From the NCBI GenBank assembly GCA_052173355.1, contig JBQMYS010000001.1, forward strand, positions 1-64,000: a DNA stretch of 64,000 nucleotides, given 5' to 3'. Below the pieces are notes generated by a model. It was not told the origin of the DNA, made no database searches, and worked only from the letters and a program-made list of their open reading frames with translations. The translations under genes were made by a program, and so were the position numbers. How positions within the stretch are numbered: position 1 is the first letter of the stretch; each line of letters starts with the position of its first letter. This DNA is from JABZIP01 sp052173355 (lineage in GTDB: Bacteria > Bacillota > Clostridia > Peptostreptococcales > Anaerovoracaceae). Shown piece by piece: positions 15,087-23,171 of this stretch.

Positions 15087-15758
15087 TTACGTAATTTGGT
15101 TATTGTAAAATAATTGAGTGACTGCAAGTCCGTCACCTACCGAAAGAATACTTGTGTGCTGATTTTTTTGTTCAAAAAGGTAATTTACATATTCTCTTAA
15201 ACGTCGAATATTGGTTTTATATCTATTGTTTTCATCAAATTCATCAGAAGCAACCATAGCCCGCATCAAAACATTATCAGATATGATTATAGCATTGGGG
15301 TTGCAGAGTTTGATTGAATGCTTAAAAAATTCGAGATATTTGCTTTTTGCCGCATCTATAAATACAAAATCAAAGCCACATTCTCCATCTTTTTCCATCT
15401 GCAAAATAACTTCCTCTGCTAAGCCATGATAGGAAACGATTCTATTTGAAATGCCCATTTCTTTAAAATTTAAATTGGCTTCTTTGTATCTTTCAGAAAG
15501 CGATTCAATTGTTACTATTTTGCAATCGGGCAAAAGCGTAGCGAAAAAGCTTGCAGAATAACCGTTTGCCGTTCCTATTTCAAGTATTTTTTTCGGATTT
15601 TTGAGTAGTAAAATGGAGCTCATGCAACTTTCGGTTTCCTTTAGTATTATCGGAATACGAGCCGTTTGTGAGCGTTTTCTCAAATCTGAAAGTTTATTAC
15701 TTAAAGGTTTGTAGTAAGAATTTATATAGTCTGTAACCTTATCATTTGTAATATTCAT
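15087..15758 (-). CDS. trmR: O-methyltransferase, probable tRNA 5-hydroxyuridine methyltransferase TrmR
   Basis: A 223-residue SAM-dependent methyltransferase of the COMT-like family. Visible are KKILEIGTANGYSASFFA (motif I), IVTIESLSERYKEA, FDFVFIDAAKSKYLEFF (metal-binding Asp) and IISDNVLMRAMV. The Bacillus orthologue YrrM/TrmR methylates ho5U34 to mo5U34, widening wobble decoding. The gene lies between mltG and the TrhP-like gene, the same order as Bacillus yrrL-yrrM-yrrN/O. It starts two bases after the mltG stop with only a distant GGAG, so translation is probably coupled. Confidence 0.87.
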   Translation of the reverse strand: MNITNDKVTDYINSYYKPLSNKLSDLRKRSQTARIPIILKETESCMSSILLLKNPKKILEIGTANGYSASFFATLLPDCKIVTIESLSERYKEANLNFKEMGISNRIVSYHGLAEEVILQMEKDGECGFDFVFIDAAKSKYLEFFKHSIKLCNPNAIIISDNVLMRAMVASDEFDENNRYKTNIRRLREYVNYLFEQKNQHTSILSVGDGLAVTQLFYNNQIT

Positions 15759-15760
15759 TA

Positions 15761-16774
15761 CTATTTTAAACTCTCCTTGTACTTTGCTTTATTTATCAAG
15801 AATTCTTCATAAGAATGCGAAAAATTGTGAGTACCGTCATTATTTGGGCTTAAAACATAATAAAAATAGTCAGTATCTTCAGGGTTAAGTGCTGCATTGA
15901 TAGCATCTATTCCGGGTGAGCATATCGGTCCCGGAGGCAAGCCCTTGTTTGTATAGGTATTATATGGCGATTTCACTTTTAGATCTTCGTAAGTTAATCT
16001 TTGTTTATGATTTGGCAGTGCATACTGTATAGATGCATCTATTCCCAGCGGCTGTCCTATTTTCAGCCTGTTGTATATGACACTTGCTACCTTGCCGCCT
16101 TCTATATCAGCGGTAGTTTCACGTTCTATTAACGAGGCAACTGTCACTACCGCAAGCACGCTCAAATCCATATCAGCGGCTTTTTGATAGTGGCTTTCCG
16201 TAAACATCAAATCGAACTGCGAAAGCATCTTATCTATACATTCGTGAGCAGTAGCATTTTTGTATACAAAATATGTTTCCGGATACAAAAATCCTTCGAG
16301 CCTATTTATTCCCTCCGGTAAATCTTTGATAAATTTATAATTAAATTCACCTGTTGCTATTTCTTCCCAAAATTCATCTTGACTACATATACCTATCGCT
16401 TCAAATCGTTGCGCAATTTTTGAAAGAGTCCATCCGCCGGGTATTGTCAATTTTATTACATCGCTTTTACCGCTTGCTATAATCTTCATAATTTGTTCAG
16501 GAGTCATTGAAGCCGATAAACTATATACCCCTGCCATATATTGGTTATCATATTTTTTAATTTTTGACAATAATTTAAATGCGTTTACATTTTTAATCAA
16601 ATTCTTTTCTTTTAAAATCAAAGCAATGGAATTTGTAGACGAACCCTTTGGAATATCAACTGTTACAGATGTTGTATCATAAGATGCTGGCTTAAACGCG
16701 GATAAAAAATTGAGTGAAATTACAGCTATCAACAAAGCTGCAATTAACAGAACTGCAAGTACAATTTTTTTCAT
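15761..16774 (-). CDS. mltG: Endolytic murein transglycosylase MltG
   Basis: Cuts nascent peptidoglycan glycan strands in the membrane. The 337-residue product has one N-terminal membrane segment (IVLAVLLIAALLIAVISLNF), a LysM-like region (TVDIPKGSSTNSIALILKEK) and the YceG catalytic domain with VASLIERETTADIEG (catalytic Glu), VASVIYNRLKIGQPLGIDAS and PYNTYTNKGLPPGPICSPG. ATG 16774 has AGGAG in front. It follows efp across a modest terminator and leads the trmR-trhP unit, as yrrL does in Bacillus. Confidence 0.95.
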   Translation of the reverse strand: MKKIVLAVLLIAALLIAVISLNFLSAFKPASYDTTSVTVDIPKGSSTNSIALILKEKNLIKNVNAFKLLSKIKKYDNQYMAGVYSLSASMTPEQIMKIIASGKSDVIKLTIPGGWTLSKIAQRFEAIGICSQDEFWEEIATGEFNYKFIKDLPEGINRLEGFLYPETYFVYKNATAHECIDKMLSQFDLMFTESHYQKAADMDLSVLAVVTVASLIERETTADIEGGKVASVIYNRLKIGQPLGIDASIQYALPNHKQRLTYEDLKVKSPYNTYTNKGLPPGPICSPGIDAINAALNPEDTDYFYYVLSPNNDGTHNFSHSYEEFLINKAKYKESLK

Positions 16775-16789
16775 ATTTTCTCCTATTTC

Positions 16790-16812
16790 AAAAGGGACGT
16801 ATAAACGCCCCT
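16790..16812 (-). terminator. Weak terminator after efp
   Basis: Read on -, AGGGGCG / CGTCCCT form a 7-bp stem (one G-U) around TTTATA, followed by TTTT. The mltG ribosome site follows directly, so termination may be partial. Confidence 0.55.
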
Positions 16813-16825
16813 CTAAATTATTTAA

Positions 16826-17386
16826 TTATTTTGCCCTTCCCAAGTATTCACCTGTTCTGGTATCAATTTGGATTACTTCACCTTCTTCGATGAAGATTGG
16901 AACTTGAATGGTTGCGCCTGTTTCTACAACTGCAGCTTTTGTAACGTTTGTAGCTGTATCGCCTTTAACACCCGGCTCAGTTTCAATAACTTTCAAATTT
17001 ACAAAATTTGGAGCTTCCACCATGAAAGCTGAATTATTATAAAATTTTATAGTAGCTTCATCGTTTTCTCTTAGATATTTCATAGCTTCTTCAACCTGAT
17101 CCGCCATTAGCGGAACTTGCTCGAAAGTTTCCTGATCCATGAAGTAATATAATTCGCCATCGTTGTAAAGATACTGCATCTGCTTAGTTTCGATGTGTGC
17201 TTTAGGAAATTTATCGTTAGGGTTGAAAGCTTCTTCTCTGGTAGCACCGGTAAGGATATTTCTATACTTAGTCCTTACAAATGCCGCGCCCTTACCCGGT
17301 TTAACGTGCTGGAAATCCAATATAACGTGTGGTTCTCCGTTTATCTCAAAAGTCATTCCTTTTCTAAAATCGCTTGCATATAACAT
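16826..17386 (-). CDS. efp: Translation elongation factor P
   Basis: Rescues ribosomes stalled at polyproline. The 186-residue product has the KOW-like domain I with the loop VKPGKGAAFV, whose central Lys is the site modified in Bacillus-type EF-P. The OB domains follow and end with the family signature IQIDTRTGEYLGRAK. Two in-frame ATGs lie 6 bases apart; AAGGAG at 17400-17395 is 8 bases from the second (17386), so that one is chosen. The LPXTG protein in this window is very proline-rich and is a plausible client. Confidence 0.98.
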   Translation of the reverse strand: MLYASDFRKGMTFEINGEPHVILDFQHVKPGKGAAFVRTKYRNILTGATREEAFNPNDKFPKAHIETKQMQYLYNDGELYYFMDQETFEQVPLMADQVEEAMKYLRENDEATIKFYNNSAFMVEAPNFVNLKVIETEPGVKGDTATNVTKAAVVETGATIQVPIFIEEGEVIQIDTRTGEYLGRAK

Positions 17387-17439
17387 TATCATTACTCCTT
17401 ATATAAGATTTTATTTATTTTTTCTCAAATCACTAAGAC

Positions 17440-17468
17440 AGTATAACAAATTTTAACCGTTCTTTCAA
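17440..17468 (-). promoter_or_regulatory. Promoter of efp
   Basis: On -, TTGAAA (17468-17463) and TATACT (17445-17440) are 17 bases apart, 54 bases upstream of the efp start. The -35 overlaps the stop region of the RNase J gene. Confidence 0.75.
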
Positions 17469-19147
17469 GTAATATCTAAAAATATTGGCAATATTACAGG
17501 ACTTCGTTTAGTTTGTTTGTATATAAAACTTCTAAGTGCATCTCTGACTCCGGATTTCAAAAGCGCCCAATCCAAAATATCTTTGGATAAACACGAATTG
17601 ATAGCATCGCGTGCTATTTTTTTAGCCTCACCTATCAAATCTTCGTTTTCACGCACATAAACAAAACCTCGTGTTACAATATCCGGGCCGCTGTAAATAT
17701 CTTTTGATATTCTGTCTACGGCTGCAACAACTATTATAAGACCTGATTCGGAAAGCAATTTTCTATCTCTTAAAACAATATTTCCTACATCACCTACACC
17801 AAGTCCGTCTACGTAAACTGCTGTTGCCGGCACTACTTCTTTTTGAAGCACAGCCTTTTTTGATGTAATATTCAAACTATCTCCATTTTCCAATATAAAA
17901 ATATTTTCAGGATTAGTACCAAGACTTTGTGCGAGTTTGGAATGCGCTTCCAAATGTCTGTATTCCCCATGAACGGGCATGAAAATTTCGGGCTTAATCA
18001 AACTGTGCATCAGTTTCAATTCTTCCCTGCAAGCATGACCTGAAACGTGTATATCTGCTATATCGGAGTAAATAACTTCCGATCCCAATTCAAACAGCTT
18101 GTTTACTATATTGGAAACGGTTTTTTCATTGCCCGGTACAGGACTTGAAGAAAGTATTACCATATCGCCTTTTTTGATTGAGATTGCTTTGTGTTCTTTT
18201 GATGCCATCCTTGAAAGCGCAGACATCGGTTCGCCTTGACTTCCAGTAGTAATTATTACCAGTTCTTTGTCGGGAATATTTTTAGTTTTATTTATATCTA
18301 CAAGTACATTGGCAGGAACTTTTAAATATCCGAGTTCCATAGCAAGGTTCATTACATTTATCATACTTCTGCCTGAAATTGCGACTTTTCTGCCGAATAG
18401 TACGGCATTGTCGATTATGCGCTGTACTCTGTGCACATTAGAAGAAAATGTTGCAATGATTATCCTTGCTTCAGAATTTCTAAAAATGTTTTCTATTGTA
18501 TTTCCGACTGTCTGTTCAGACATGGAATATCCGGATTTTGTAGCATTTGTACTGTCGCAAAGCATGAGTCGAATACCTTGAGTGCCAAGCTCTGCAAGTC
18601 GTGCAAAATCCATAGGTTCACCTTGTATAGGAGTATAGTCGATTTTGAAATCACCTGTGTGGAATATTTTCCCAATAGGTGTGTCTATACATATGCAAAT
18701 AGCATCGGCAACAGAATGCGTACTTCTAATAGCTTCGCATTTAAATATTCCGATTTTAGCTACGTCTCCCGGAGATATTATGTTCAATTTTGCCTGAATG
18801 TTGTGTTCTCTTAGTTTATTTTCAACAAGCCCAAGTGTTAGACGCGTACCGTAAATCGGCACATTAACCTGTTTGAGCAGATAAGGAATACCGCCTATAT
18901 GGTCCTCATGTCCATGAGTCAGTATCATTCCTTTTATTTTATCTTGATTTTGAACGAGGTAACTGAAATCCGGTATTACTATATCTATACCGTAAAGTTC
19001 ATCGTCCGGAAACGAAAGCCCGCAGTCAATAATCATTATATTGTCTTTATACTCAAGCAAAGTCATATTTTTGCCGATTTCGTTAAGACCGCCTATTGGA
19101 ATGACCTTGAGTGGAGCTCCGTTACTGTATCGTTTATTGTATTTCAT
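17465..19147 (-). CDS. rnj: Ribonuclease J
   Basis: A metallo-beta-lactamase/beta-CASP RNase with 5'-to-3' exonuclease and endonuclease activity, central to mRNA decay and rRNA maturation in Firmicutes. The 560-residue product shows MIIDCGLSFPDDELYGID, the zinc site LTHGHEDHIGGIPYL, THSVADAICICIDTPIG, the beta-CASP stretch ITTGSQGEPMSALSRMAS, IHVSGHACREELKLMH and PVHGEYRHLEAHSKLA. AAGGA precedes ATG 19147. Only one copy is in the window, so J1 and J2 cannot be told apart. It lies 10 bases after leuS. Confidence 0.96.
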   Translation of the reverse strand: MKYNKRYSNGAPLKVIPIGGLNEIGKNMTLLEYKDNIMIIDCGLSFPDDELYGIDIVIPDFSYLVQNQDKIKGMILTHGHEDHIGGIPYLLKQVNVPIYGTRLTLGLVENKLREHNIQAKLNIISPGDVAKIGIFKCEAIRSTHSVADAICICIDTPIGKIFHTGDFKIDYTPIQGEPMDFARLAELGTQGIRLMLCDSTNATKSGYSMSEQTVGNTIENIFRNSEARIIIATFSSNVHRVQRIIDNAVLFGRKVAISGRSMINVMNLAMELGYLKVPANVLVDINKTKNIPDKELVIITTGSQGEPMSALSRMASKEHKAISIKKGDMVILSSSPVPGNEKTVSNIVNKLFELGSEVIYSDIADIHVSGHACREELKLMHSLIKPEIFMPVHGEYRHLEAHSKLAQSLGTNPENIFILENGDSLNITSKKAVLQKEVVPATAVYVDGLGVGDVGNIVLRDRKLLSESGLIIVVAAVDRISKDIYSGPDIVTRGFVYVRENEDLIGEAKKIARDAINSCLSKDILDWALLKSGVRDALRSFIYKQTKRSPVILPIFLDIT

Positions 19148-19157
19148 ATTTTTTTCC

Positions 19158-21623
19158 TTATTTAACCACTATATTTACCAGTTTTTTAGGAACTACTATG
19201 AGCTTCACAATTTCTTTGCCTGCAAGTAAAGCAGCTACATTCGGATTATCCATCACGATTTTTTCCAGCTCAGTTTTTCCTAAATTTGCATCCACATTCA
19301 TCTTTTCTTTAATTTTTCCGTTTAACTGGATTACGATTTCGACTGTATCTTGTTTTAATGCATCTTCGTCAAATGATGGCCACGCAGTCTTATAAACTGA
19401 AGTAGTATGACCAAGTTCCTCCCAAAGTTCTTCACATATGTGAGGTGCAAACGGTGAAAGTATCAAAATAAGCTTTGTTAGAGCCGATTTGAGCAGAGGC
19501 AGATTAGGATTTTCTATCTCCTTATGTTTATACATTTCATTTACAAGTTCCATTATCGAACTTATTGCAGTGTTGAAATTGAAACGCGTACTTATATCCT
19601 CTCCAACTTTTTTTACTGCATGATTAAGAGAAAAAGCAAGGTTTTTATCGTATTTAGTTTCAATTTCAATATTATCGCTTACATTTTTTGTAATGCCGGA
19701 CAATTCAAATACCAGTCTATATACTCTGTTTAGGAATCTGAAGCTTCCCTCTACACCTTCATCCGACCAGTCAAGTTCTCGTTCAGGAGGTGCTGCAAAC
19801 AATATAAACAGCCTTGCGGTATCTGCACCGTATTTTTGTATAATTGTTTCAGGACTTACAACATTACCCAAAGACTTGCTCATCTTAGCGCCGTCTTTTA
19901 TTACCATACCTTGAGTCAGCAGATTTTTAAACGGTTCTTCACAAGTTGTATATCCAAGATCATATAAAGCCATCTGGAAGAAACGTGCATACATCAAATG
20001 GAGTATAGCGTGCTCAACCCCGCCTATATACTGATCTACATTCATCCAATAATCCTGTTTTTCTTTATTAAATGCTTCGTTTTCATTTCTTGCGTCAGTA
20101 TAGCGTAAAAAGTACCACGAAGAATCAAGGAATGTATCCATAGTATCGATTTCACGTTTTGCAGATGCTCCACAAACAGGGCAAGTCGTATCGACAAAAG
20201 TTTTACTAGTTGTCAAAGGTGATTCGCCTTTTCCTGTAAATTCAACATCTGTAGGCAATAAGACAGGTAGATTTTCTTCCTTTTCAGGTACCCATCCGCA
20301 TTTTTCACAGTAAATCATCGGAATCGGAGTTCCCCAATATCGCTGCCTTGAAATCAGCCAGTCCCTCAATCTGTAATTGATTGATTTTTTACCAATTCCT
20401 TTTTCAGTTATCATGTCAATTATTTTTTCGATAGCTTTTTTGTTTTCCATTCCGTTAAATTCGCCGGAATTTATCATAGTACCTTCCGCTTCGAAAGCTT
20501 GCGTCAAATTGCAAAGATCAATATCTTCTTTCGGAGAAACTACAGGTATAATCTCACAGTTAAATTTTTTTGCAAATTCAAAATCTCGCTGATCGTGCGC
20601 AGGTACTGCCATGATAGCCCCTGTTCCGTAATCTTTCAAAACATAGTCCGATATGAAAATAGGTACTTTCTTAGCTGTCAGAGGATTGATTGCGTATTTG
20701 CCGATAAACACACCTGTTTTTTCGTTTGACGAAGTTCGTTCAATATCGCTTTTATGGGAAACTTCTTCAATATATTTAAGTGCTTCCGCCTCGTTTTCAG
20801 TGCCTGCTGCAAGTTCAGCAACATACGGATGTTCAGGTGCTAATACCATATAAGTTACACCGTAAAGAGTATCCGGACGTGTAGTAAAAATTGTTAATTT
20901 TTTATCACTTTCATCTATGGAAAAATCAACCTCTGCTCCGATACTTTTCCCAATCCAGTTTTTTTGCATAGTTTTAACTTTTGACGGCCATCCGTCAAGT
21001 TCATCAAGATTATCTAAAAGTCTGTCTGCATAATCTGTAATTTTAAAATACCACTGCGATAGATTTTTTTTACCAACCTTTGTTTTGCAACGTTCACAGC
21101 CACCATCAACAACCTGCTCATTTGCAAGTACGGTCTGACAGTCAGGGCACCAATTTACAGGATTTTCTTTTTTGTATGCGAGTCCTTTTTTATAAAATTG
21201 AATAAAAATCCATTGCATCCATTTATAGTAATCCGGCATACAAGTAGAAACGCTTCGGTCCCAATCGTAAGCAAATCCAAGCTCCTTAAGCTGGCTTGTC
21301 ATTTCTCTCATATTGTCGATAGTCCAAGAAGCAGGATGAACCTTGTTCTTAATTGCGGCATTTTCAGCCGGAAGTCCAAAAGAATCATATCCCATAGGAT
21401 GAAGTACATTTTTGCCTGTCATAGCGTGGTATCGTGCGATTACATCACCTATAGAATAATTGCGCACATGACCCATATGTAATTTACCTGACGGATATGG
21501 GAACATTTCAAGTACATAATACTTCTCCTTACCCGGTTCTTCCTTAGTTTCAAAAGTATTATTTTGAGCCCAATATTTTTGCCATTTTTTTTCTATTTCA
21601 TTAAAATTGTATCTTTCGTTCAT
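19158..21623 (-). CDS. leuS: Leucine-tRNA ligase
   Basis: An 821-residue class I synthetase for tRNA-Leu. The HIGH motif appears as YPSGKLHMGHVRNYS, the zinc-finger insert has NWCPDCQTVLANEQV and CERCK, the CP1 editing domain has TTRPDTLYGVTYMVLAPEH and YGTGAIMAVPAHDQRDF-like sequence, and the KMSKS loop is DGAKMSKSLGNVVSP. It starts two bases after the rsfS stop with no clear ribosome site, so it probably depends on coupling. No T-box leader is present. Two tRNA-Leu genes lie about 12 kb away in the same window. Confidence 0.98.
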   Translation of the reverse strand: MNERYNFNEIEKKWQKYWAQNNTFETKEEPGKEKYYVLEMFPYPSGKLHMGHVRNYSIGDVIARYHAMTGKNVLHPMGYDSFGLPAENAAIKNKVHPASWTIDNMREMTSQLKELGFAYDWDRSVSTCMPDYYKWMQWIFIQFYKKGLAYKKENPVNWCPDCQTVLANEQVVDGGCERCKTKVGKKNLSQWYFKITDYADRLLDNLDELDGWPSKVKTMQKNWIGKSIGAEVDFSIDESDKKLTIFTTRPDTLYGVTYMVLAPEHPYVAELAAGTENEAEALKYIEEVSHKSDIERTSSNEKTGVFIGKYAINPLTAKKVPIFISDYVLKDYGTGAIMAVPAHDQRDFEFAKKFNCEIIPVVSPKEDIDLCNLTQAFEAEGTMINSGEFNGMENKKAIEKIIDMITEKGIGKKSINYRLRDWLISRQRYWGTPIPMIYCEKCGWVPEKEENLPVLLPTDVEFTGKGESPLTTSKTFVDTTCPVCGASAKREIDTMDTFLDSSWYFLRYTDARNENEAFNKEKQDYWMNVDQYIGGVEHAILHLMYARFFQMALYDLGYTTCEEPFKNLLTQGMVIKDGAKMSKSLGNVVSPETIIQKYGADTARLFILFAAPPERELDWSDEGVEGSFRFLNRVYRLVFELSGITKNVSDNIEIETKYDKNLAFSLNHAVKKVGEDISTRFNFNTAISSIMELVNEMYKHKEIENPNLPLLKSALTKLILILSPFAPHICEELWEELGHTTSVYKTAWPSFDEDALKQDTVEIVIQLNGKIKEKMNVDANLGKTELEKIVMDNPNVAALLAGKEIVKLIVVPKKLVNIVVK

Positions 21624-21625
21624 TT

Positions 21626-21976
21626 TTATTTTTGTGAATTTATACTTAAAAATTCACATTCCTCCCAAAGTTCTTCTATTTTATATTGCTCTCTTGTATC
21701 GTATGTAAAAATATTCACAACTACATCTGCATAGTCCATGAGTATCCATGTTGAATTTGCTTTTCCCTCAACATTTTTAGGGAAAACTTCCATTTTTTCC
21801 AAACGTTCTTCAACTTCATCTGCGAGTGCTTTTAATTGTCTTTGTGAAGATGCGGAAGCAAGCACCATATAGTCTGCAAACCCGGATTTTTCTCTTATGT
21901 CTATACAGTTGACATCTATAGCTTTTTTGTTTTCAAGTGTATCTGCTATCAGCAATGCAAGTTCTTTGTTTTCCAT
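21626..21976 (-). CDS. rsfS: Ribosome silencing factor RsfS
   Basis: Binds ribosomal protein L14 and blocks subunit joining when nutrients are low. The 116-residue product carries VNCIDIREKSGFADYMVLAS, SSQRQLKALADEVEE and STWILMDYADVVVNIF, the complete family core. GAGGTAAACAATG gives a strong start. It lies in the nadD-yqeK-rsfS-leuS order common to Firmicutes. Confidence 0.95.
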   Translation of the reverse strand: MENKELALLIADTLENKKAIDVNCIDIREKSGFADYMVLASASSQRQLKALADEVEERLEKMEVFPKNVEGKANSTWILMDYADVVVNIFTYDTREQYKIEELWEECEFLSINSQK

Positions 21977-21990
21977 TGTTTACCTCTTTT

Positions 21991-22554
21991 CTATCTTTGC
22001 ATAAAATCAAGCGCTTTTATAGTATCGGAATCTATCGGTTTTTTGAGCCTTTCAAGCATCTTTATACTGCCTGACAAAGTCAAAATAACAGCCCTGTCAA
22101 GGTCAATTTCACTCATTTTACGTATATAATCCACTTCTTCATATGTTCTGTTGGGTTCTATCGCATCGGCAAGATAGATAATTTTTTCCAGTCGCGACAT
22201 ATTTGCTCTACCTGTTGTATGAAATGAAATTGCATTTAATATATCCTGATCGTCTATTTTTAAATCTTCTTTGGCAAAAGCTGCGGCAATTTTGCTGTGA
22301 GAAAGATCTATATTGTCTATGTATTTATCATCCAAATTATATTTTTTTACATATTCATTTGCGGTATTTTTGTCAAAACACTTGAATAAATCGTGGCACA
22401 GTGCTGCGATTTCAGCTTTTTTCGGATCTTCTCCATATAGTTTTGAAAGATGAACTGCAGTATCTCTTACGGCATACACATGACGAATTCGTTTTTCAGT
22501 CAAATGTGCTTTCATAAATTCGTCAATTTTTTCATTTATACAAATGTTTTTCAT
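21991..22554 (-). CDS. yqeK: HD-domain hydrolase YqeK (symmetrical Ap4A hydrolase type)
   Basis: A 187-residue HD protein. RIRHVYAVRDTAVHLSKLYG supplies the first His, AALCHDLFKCFD the HD pair, then IDLSHSKIAAAFA, ISFHTTGRANMSRLEKIIYL and ADAIEPNRTYEEV. Characterised YqeK proteins split diadenosine tetraphosphate using iron. The gene overlaps the end of nadD by 23 bases, so the two are co-translated. Confidence 0.92.
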   Translation of the reverse strand: MKNICINEKIDEFMKAHLTEKRIRHVYAVRDTAVHLSKLYGEDPKKAEIAALCHDLFKCFDKNTANEYVKKYNLDDKYIDNIDLSHSKIAAAFAKEDLKIDDQDILNAISFHTTGRANMSRLEKIIYLADAIEPNRTYEEVDYIRKMSEIDLDRAVILTLSGSIKMLERLKKPIDSDTIKALDFMQR

Positions 22555-23158
22555 CTATGTAATTTGCTACCTCTTTAGACAGCAAGCCGTCAAGTGACTT
22601 GCTATTTTTTATATTTTCCTTAATTTTTGTGGAAGAAATTTCAAGTTCTTTATTATTTAAAAAAACTATATCGGTTTTATATTTTTCATGTATTCTTTTT
22701 TTTGTAATTTCAAGTTTTTCAATGCTTGTACCGGGTCTGATTCCAACGGCAAGATTGCAAGTTGAAAGAATTTCATCAGACTTGTGCCATTTTTCTATTT
22801 GCAAAAAAGAATCTGCACCTAAAATTAAGTAATACAAAGTATCATCTTTATAAAGCGTTCGAAAACTGTAAAGTGTATCAATGGTATACGAAATACCTTC
22901 TCTATCGATTTCAAGCATAGAAATTGAAAAATCAGGCTCATTTTGAATGACGAGTTTGAGCATATTAACTCTATCTTCACAACTTGCCGGAGTTTTATCA
23001 AGTTTAAACGGTTGCTTTTTTGTTGGAATAAATATTATCTCGCAAAGCGAAAGCTCCGCTTTCGCTTTGCGCGCAAGTGCAATATGTCCAAAATGTATCG
23101 GATCGAAACTTCCTCCATAAAGTCCGATACATTTTGTTTCATTCGTATTTTTCAGCAT
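22532..23158 (-). CDS. nadD: Nicotinate-nucleotide adenylyltransferase
   Basis: Makes nicotinate adenine dinucleotide, the penultimate step of NAD synthesis. The 208-residue nucleotidyltransferase shows GLYGGSFDPIHFGHIALA (with the GxFDPxHxGH signature), IIFIPTKKQPFK, the central YLILGADSFLQIEKWHKSDE and the C-terminal ISSTKIKENIKN. ATG 23158 lies 13 bases after aspS without a strong ribosome site. The codons for residues about 30-39 contain an unusually long perfect hairpin, listed separately. Confidence 0.95.
   Translation of the reverse strand: MLKNTNETKCIGLYGGSFDPIHFGHIALARKAKAELSLCEIIFIPTKKQPFKLDKTPASCEDRVNMLKLVIQNEPDFSISMLEIDREGISYTIDTLYSFRTLYKDDTLYYLILGADSFLQIEKWHKSDEILSTCNLAVGIRPGTSIEKLEITKKRIHEKYKTDIVFLNNKELEISSTKIKENIKNSKSLDGLLSKEVANYIDEKHLYK
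23041..23071. repeat. 14-bp perfect hairpin inside nadD
   Basis: The arms 23041-23054 and 23058-23071 are perfectly complementary around the loop TCC (core GCAAAGCGAAAGC). It is GC-rich compared with the gene, encodes ordinary residues (RKAKAELSLC) and causes no insertion relative to the family. Confidence 0.8.
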
Positions 23159-23171
23159 GACTTTTCAGGTT

